This document shows, in pieces, positions 60,671 to 64,000 of a DNA stretch of 64,000 bases; the stretch's first letter is position 1, and every line of letters starts with the position of its first letter. The stretch spans positions 2,480,001-2,544,000 of the forward strand of contig NZ_CP172312.1 in assembly GCF_047946665.1 (NCBI RefSeq), written 5' to 3'. A program made the translations under genes and the position numbers. The notes beneath the pieces are model-generated. The model saw nothing but the letters and a program-made list of their open reading frames with translations. It had not been told where the DNA came from and did no database searches. Source of the stretch: Allohahella sp002354735 (GTDB taxonomy: Bacteria > Pseudomonadota > Gammaproteobacteria > Pseudomonadales > Oleiphilaceae).

Positions 60671-60862
60671 TCAACAAGCCAGCATGCGATTGATCAAAGG
60701 CACATCGCACTTCGCAACCTGCGCCATAGGACGCAAATGACGCTTACGCTTGGTACTTTTCTTGGTGAGGATGTGGCTCGTGAAAGACTGCTTGTGCTTA
60801 TAGCCGTTGGCTGTCTTTTTGAACCGCTTACTCGCCGAACTCTTGGCTTTCATCTTGGGCAT
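60671..60862 (-). CDS. rpmI: 50S ribosomal protein L35
   Basis: A 63-residue basic ribosomal protein with the standard pattern PKMKAKSSASKRFKKTANG, HILTKKSTKRKRHLR and C-terminal LINRML. The length is typical. It lies between infC (48-bp gap) and rplT and would be cotranscribed. Confidence 0.98.
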   Translation of the reverse strand: MPKMKAKSSASKRFKKTANGYKHKQSFTSHILTKKSTKRKRHLRPMAQVAKCDVPLINRMLAC

Positions 60863-60910
60863 AACTTACTCCGCAATTGCTCTATTCAAAAACTGCTGTG
60901 AGTCTCTCGA

Positions 60911-61447
60911 CTACTTCTTCTTTTTAGGAGCGATCACCATGATGGCCTGACGTCCCTCGACTTTTGGTCTCGATTCGACAGTACCAATCTCGGCAAGGTC
61001 CTTCTCGATACGTTCGAGAAGATGAATGCCGAGCTCTTGGTGCGCCATTTCACGTCCGCGAAAGCGAATCGATACTTTGGCTTTATCTCCCTGCTCTAGG
61101 AAACGCATCAGGTTGCGCAGTTTTACCTGATAGTCACCTTCTTCCGTGCCTGGTCTGAACTTCATTTCCTTGACTTGCTGTTGCTTCTGCTTTTTCTTCG
61201 AAGCGGCTTTCTGCTTTTTCTCGTCAAAGATCTTCTTACCATAGTCCATTATCTTGCCGACTATGGGGTCACCCTCAGACATCTGGACCAGATCGAGACT
61301 TTCTGCCTCCGCCGCGGTCAATGCTTCCTGCAAGGACACAATACCCATCTGTTCCCCAGAAGAGGAAATCAGTCTTACCTGGGTTGCGACGATATTCTGG
61401 TTTATTTTTGGACGTTCTTTGCCACTGCCTGCTTGGGTGCGCTTAAT
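60911..61447 (-). CDS. infC: Translation initiation factor IF-3
   Basis: A 178-residue initiation factor that checks the start codon on the 30S subunit. The frame extends past the first ATG (61348) to an ATT codon at 61447, preceded by GGAG with an 8-nt spacer. The protein then begins with the family N-terminus (KRTQAGSGKERPKINQNIV) found in E. coli after an AUU start. The N-domain LGIVS-like MGIVSLQEAL, linker of Lys/Gln and C-domain RFRGREMAHQELG are complete. AUU starts are repressed by IF-3 itself, so autoregulation is expected. Confidence 0.96.
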   Translation of the reverse strand: MKRTQAGSGKERPKINQNIVATQVRLISSSGEQMGIVSLQEALTAAEAESLDLVQMSEGDPIVGKIMDYGKKIFDEKKQKAASKKKQKQQQVKEMKFRPGTEEGDYQVKLRNLMRFLEQGDKAKVSIRFRGREMAHQELGIHLLERIEKDLAEIGTVESRPKVEGRQAIMVIAPKKKK

Positions 61448-61464
61448 CGTGTATTCTCCGCTAA

Positions 61465-63423
61465 TTAACTGTTCTGATCCGGAACGCCTGCGGCCATGCC
61501 GCGGCTTCTCCTACTGATATCGGCTTCGAGTCGTTGTATGAAAGCCTCGATACTGTCTGAGCCGAGGTCCTCACCTGTGCGCGTACGTACCGCCACGGTG
61601 TTCGATTCGACCTCGTTATCGCCCACGACAAGAAGATAGGGAGTCCGGTCAATTGTGTGCTGGCGGATTTTAAAGCCTATCTTCTCATTTCTCAAGTCAC
61701 ATACGGCCCGGAAACCGTTTAAATTCAATTTATCGGCGATTTTCTGGCAATAATCGGCCTGATTATCGGTAATATTCATCACTACAACCTGCTTTGGTGC
61801 CAGCCAGGTTGGGAAAGCGCCCTCGTATTCTTCAATAAGAATACCGATGAACCGCTCGAACGAACCGAGAATTGCGCGATGAAGCATGACCGGCGTCCGG
61901 CGCTCCTGCGTCTCGCTCACATACTGGGCGCCCAGCCGACCAGGCATGGAAAAGTCGACCTGCATCGTGCCACACTGCCAGACCCGACCGATACAGTCCT
62001 TCAGTGAAAACTCGATCTTCGGGCCGTAGAACGCACCCTCACCCGGCTGCAAATCCCACGGCAGCCCCTTGGCATTAAGGGCATCTTCCAGAGCCTTTTC
62101 GGCCTTGTCCCATTGTGAATCATCGCCAACGCGCTTTTCAGGTCTGGTCGAAAGCTTGTACTGCATCTGGGTAAAGCCAAAGTCGGCATAGACGTCGTGA
62201 AGAAAATCTATAAAGGCTGCACATTCAGACTGGATCTGGTCTTCGGTGCAGAAAATATGGCCATCGTCCTGGGTAAAACCGCGCACGCGCATAAGGCCAT
62301 GCAAGGCGCCCGAGGCTTCGTTGCGATGACAGGAGCCAAACTCGGCGAACCGCAGTGGCAGTTCGCGGTGCGATCGCAGCCCCTGGTTGAAGACCTGAAC
62401 GTGCCCAGGACAGTTCATGGGCTTGATGGCGTAGTCGCGATCTTCCGATTGGGTAGTGAACATGTCGTCACGGAACTTCTCCCAGTGCCCTGACTTTTCC
62501 CAGAGACTGCGATCAATGACCTGCGGCGTCTTGATTTCCTTGTAGTCGCGTGCCCGCTGTTGCGCGCGCATGTACTTTTCGACCGCCTGATAGATGGCCC
62601 AGCCGTCCGGATGCCAGAAGACCATGCCTGGCGCCTCTTCCTGCATGTGAAACAGATCGAGCTTCTTGCCGACCTTGCGATGATCACGTTTTTCAGCTTC
62701 CGCCAGGCGGTTGAGATAGGCTTTGAGATCTTTCTTGTTAGCCCAGGCTGTGCCGTAAATGCGTTGGAGCATCTCGTTATTCGAGTCACCGCGCCAGTAG
62801 GCACCAGCCACTCGCGTCAGCTTGAAGGCCTTGATTTTGCCGGTACTAGGCACGTGCGGGCCGCGGCAAAGGTCGATGAAATCACCCTGCTTATAGAAGC
62901 TGAGAGCCTCTTCACCGGGAATCGATGCAATGATTTCCTTCTTGTACGCTTCGCCCATCTTGTCGAACAGGCTAATGGCCTCTTCCCGACCCATGACGGA
63001 ACGAAACACCGGCAGGTCATCCTTCGACAGTTCTTCCATGCGCTTCTCGATAGCTTCGAGATCATCTGGCGTGAATGGTCTGTGGAAGGCAAAGTCGTAG
63101 TAGAAGCCATCGTCGATGACCGGCCCTATGGTCACCTGGGCTTCCGGAAACAGATCCTGTACGGCCATCGCCAGAAGATGGGCGGCAGAATGACGAATGA
63201 TATCGAGGCCTTCTTCGTCACGTTCAGTCACGATGGCGAGGCGGGTATCGCGGTCGATGAGAAACGAGGTATCGACCAGGGTCGATTGGCCATCTTCATG
63301 AATGAGTTTTCCACCCAGTGCTGCCTTGGCAAGTCCTGGACCAATGTCTGCGGCAATATCATGCACGGTGACAGCCTGACTGAACGCTCGTTCGCTGCCA
63401 TCCGGGAGGGTGATAAGCGGCAT
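61465..63423 (-). CDS. thrS: Threonyl-tRNA synthetase
   Basis: A 652-residue class II synthetase (E. coli 642). An N-terminal TGS domain (~1-62), an editing domain with HSAAHLLAMA, catalytic motif 2 around RFAEFGSCHRNE, zinc-binding Cys in MNCPGH, motif 3 LHRAILGSFERF and the anticodon-binding domain (WLAPKQVVVMNI) are all present. GAGGT precedes ATG 63423. A small GTAGC-CTCT-GCTAC hairpin lies in the leader. It is the first gene of the operon, 17 bp before infC. Confidence 0.98.
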   Translation of the reverse strand: MPLITLPDGSERAFSQAVTVHDIAADIGPGLAKAALGGKLIHEDGQSTLVDTSFLIDRDTRLAIVTERDEEGLDIIRHSAAHLLAMAVQDLFPEAQVTIGPVIDDGFYYDFAFHRPFTPDDLEAIEKRMEELSKDDLPVFRSVMGREEAISLFDKMGEAYKKEIIASIPGEEALSFYKQGDFIDLCRGPHVPSTGKIKAFKLTRVAGAYWRGDSNNEMLQRIYGTAWANKKDLKAYLNRLAEAEKRDHRKVGKKLDLFHMQEEAPGMVFWHPDGWAIYQAVEKYMRAQQRARDYKEIKTPQVIDRSLWEKSGHWEKFRDDMFTTQSEDRDYAIKPMNCPGHVQVFNQGLRSHRELPLRFAEFGSCHRNEASGALHGLMRVRGFTQDDGHIFCTEDQIQSECAAFIDFLHDVYADFGFTQMQYKLSTRPEKRVGDDSQWDKAEKALEDALNAKGLPWDLQPGEGAFYGPKIEFSLKDCIGRVWQCGTMQVDFSMPGRLGAQYVSETQERRTPVMLHRAILGSFERFIGILIEEYEGAFPTWLAPKQVVVMNITDNQADYCQKIADKLNLNGFRAVCDLRNEKIGFKIRQHTIDRTPYLLVVGDNEVESNTVAVRTRTGEDLGSDSIEAFIQRLEADISRRSRGMAAGVPDQNS

Positions 63424-63580
63424 AGTGACTCTACCTCGATTTCGATTCTGTTATTGACGCTGGTAGCAGAGGCTACACTTCGCAATTAAACGGCGGTGGA
63501 TTCTATCAAGTGCTGGCGCCCATGGCTATCAGGTCAGGCTGTGAAACGCAGTCCCAGATGGGCTCGCGCCGTCGACCTGC

Positions 63581-64000
63581 CTAGGGTGCACTGACCACGA
63601 AGTCGCCTTCGAGGCGGCAGGTCAGCGCATTGCCGCAATATACTTCGCTAAGCATATGCAAACGGCCTTTCTGACGGCGGGCGAACATGCTGCTGAAGCG
63701 CTGCCAGGCCTGCTCGTCGAGGGCACAGCGGGCAGTAAATGTTTCACGCATGGGCAAAAGGTATTCGATGTTCGAACGCTGTACGACGAGGTCACCATCG
63801 AGCCCTTCCGCTTTCAAGCGGACATAGATCATGGTCCACGCCGCAAGCGTCGCGACTGAGGCGATACTGCCGCCGAACACGGTGCCCTGATGATTGATAT
63901 TGGGCGCAAACGGCGCTGACAGCGTAATGGCCGCCTCGCTCCGTTCGACCACCTCGACACCCATGGCCTTGCTGATGGGAATGTGCGTGTGGAGATAGTG
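63581..64000 (-). CDS. YiiD C-terminal-type thioesterase domain protein (5' partial)
   Basis: A hot-dog-fold protein whose frame is open to the window end; the first ATG inside the window (63964) is probably internal, because the upstream residues HYLHTHIPISKAMGVEV match the family N-terminus. The 140 residues seen contain NINHQGTVFGGSIASVATLAAW, the helix and loop of putative thioesterases with the YiiD_C fold, and end LEGDFVVSA. It is transcribed toward thrS on the same strand with 157 bp between. The substrate is unknown. Confidence 0.8.
   Translation of the reverse strand, partial: HYLHTHIPISKAMGVEVVERSEAAITLSAPFAPNINHQGTVFGGSIASVATLAAWTMIYVRLKAEGLDGDLVVQRSNIEYLLPMRETFTARCALDEQAWQRFSSMFARRQKGRLHMLSEVYCGNALTCRLEGDFVVSAP

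Noticed and set aside
63463..63476. GTAGC-CTCT-GCTAC hairpin before thrS as a tRNA-Thr-like operator
   Set aside because: The stem is only 5 bp and the loop contains no threonine anticodon-like triplet, so mimicry of the anticodon arm is not supported.

Overview
The window is a chromosomal segment of a free-living, probably marine gammaproteobacterium outside the enterics. It is moderately GC-rich, by eye a little under 60%. The main evidence is the block at 55833-63423: thrS-infC-rpmI-rplT-pheS-pheT-ihfA-merR followed by tRNA-Pro(GGG), a gammaproteobacterial gene order. A yejF-fabI pair at the left edge, as in Pseudomonas, agrees. I see no phage, insertion sequence, CRISPR array or plasmid genes. 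Nearly every gene is intact, spacing is tight, and many genes overlap by 4-17 bp.

Layout. 2-3083: end of a peptide ABC transporter ATPase, fabI, and a lipoprotein-like alpha/beta hydrolase. 3094-13953: envelope and signalling genes (PilZ plus DUF1631 pair; a chalcone-isomerase-like/TolA-like/double TonB protein; a thrombospondin-type-3 protein fused to an outer-membrane barrel; YceI; a 7TMR-DISM/degenerate GGDEF/EAL protein). 13958-20218: a possible tetrahydropterin and glycolipid-type cluster (CDP-alcohol transferase, MDR oxidoreductase, 6-pyruvoyl-tetrahydropterin synthase homologue, glycosyltransferase-methyltransferase fusion, UPF0104 membrane protein, RibD-type reductase). 20253-26298: urea transporter urtABCDE with a sigma-54-like promoter, an NtrC-like site and a terminator between urtA and urtB. 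26435-27979: an orphan protein and a DUF2914 protein. 27988-34644: a type I secretion operon with its large RTX/cadherin-like substrate. 35058-43995: a glycosyltransferase, an LplT-acyltransferase fusion, a DUF3750 protein, a long-chain acyl-CoA ligase, and a CHASE2/SH3/M48 operon. 44107-47170: a translationally coupled N-formylglutamate amidohydrolase / DUF1704 metallopeptidase / GshB-like ATP-grasp module. 47183-55594: J-domain protein, lipoprotein, cardiolipin synthase-like enzyme, AI-2E family transporter, MerR regulator, PF10118 protein, PlsC, histidine kinase. 55833-64000: the translation block and a partial thioesterase.

How the genes work together. Several genes serve the envelope: fabI, two acyltransferases, acyl-CoA ligase, cardiolipin synthase, CDP-alcohol transferase and TonB/OMP proteins. 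Nitrogen scavenging is represented by the urea transporter. The two stretches that most look like undescribed pathways are the FGase-DUF1704-ATP-grasp module, where ligase and hydrolase chemistries are locked in one transcript, and the pterin-synthase/glycosyltransferase/methyltransferase/reductase cluster. Functions are assigned by reading translated sequence and recognising motifs; no database search was run.
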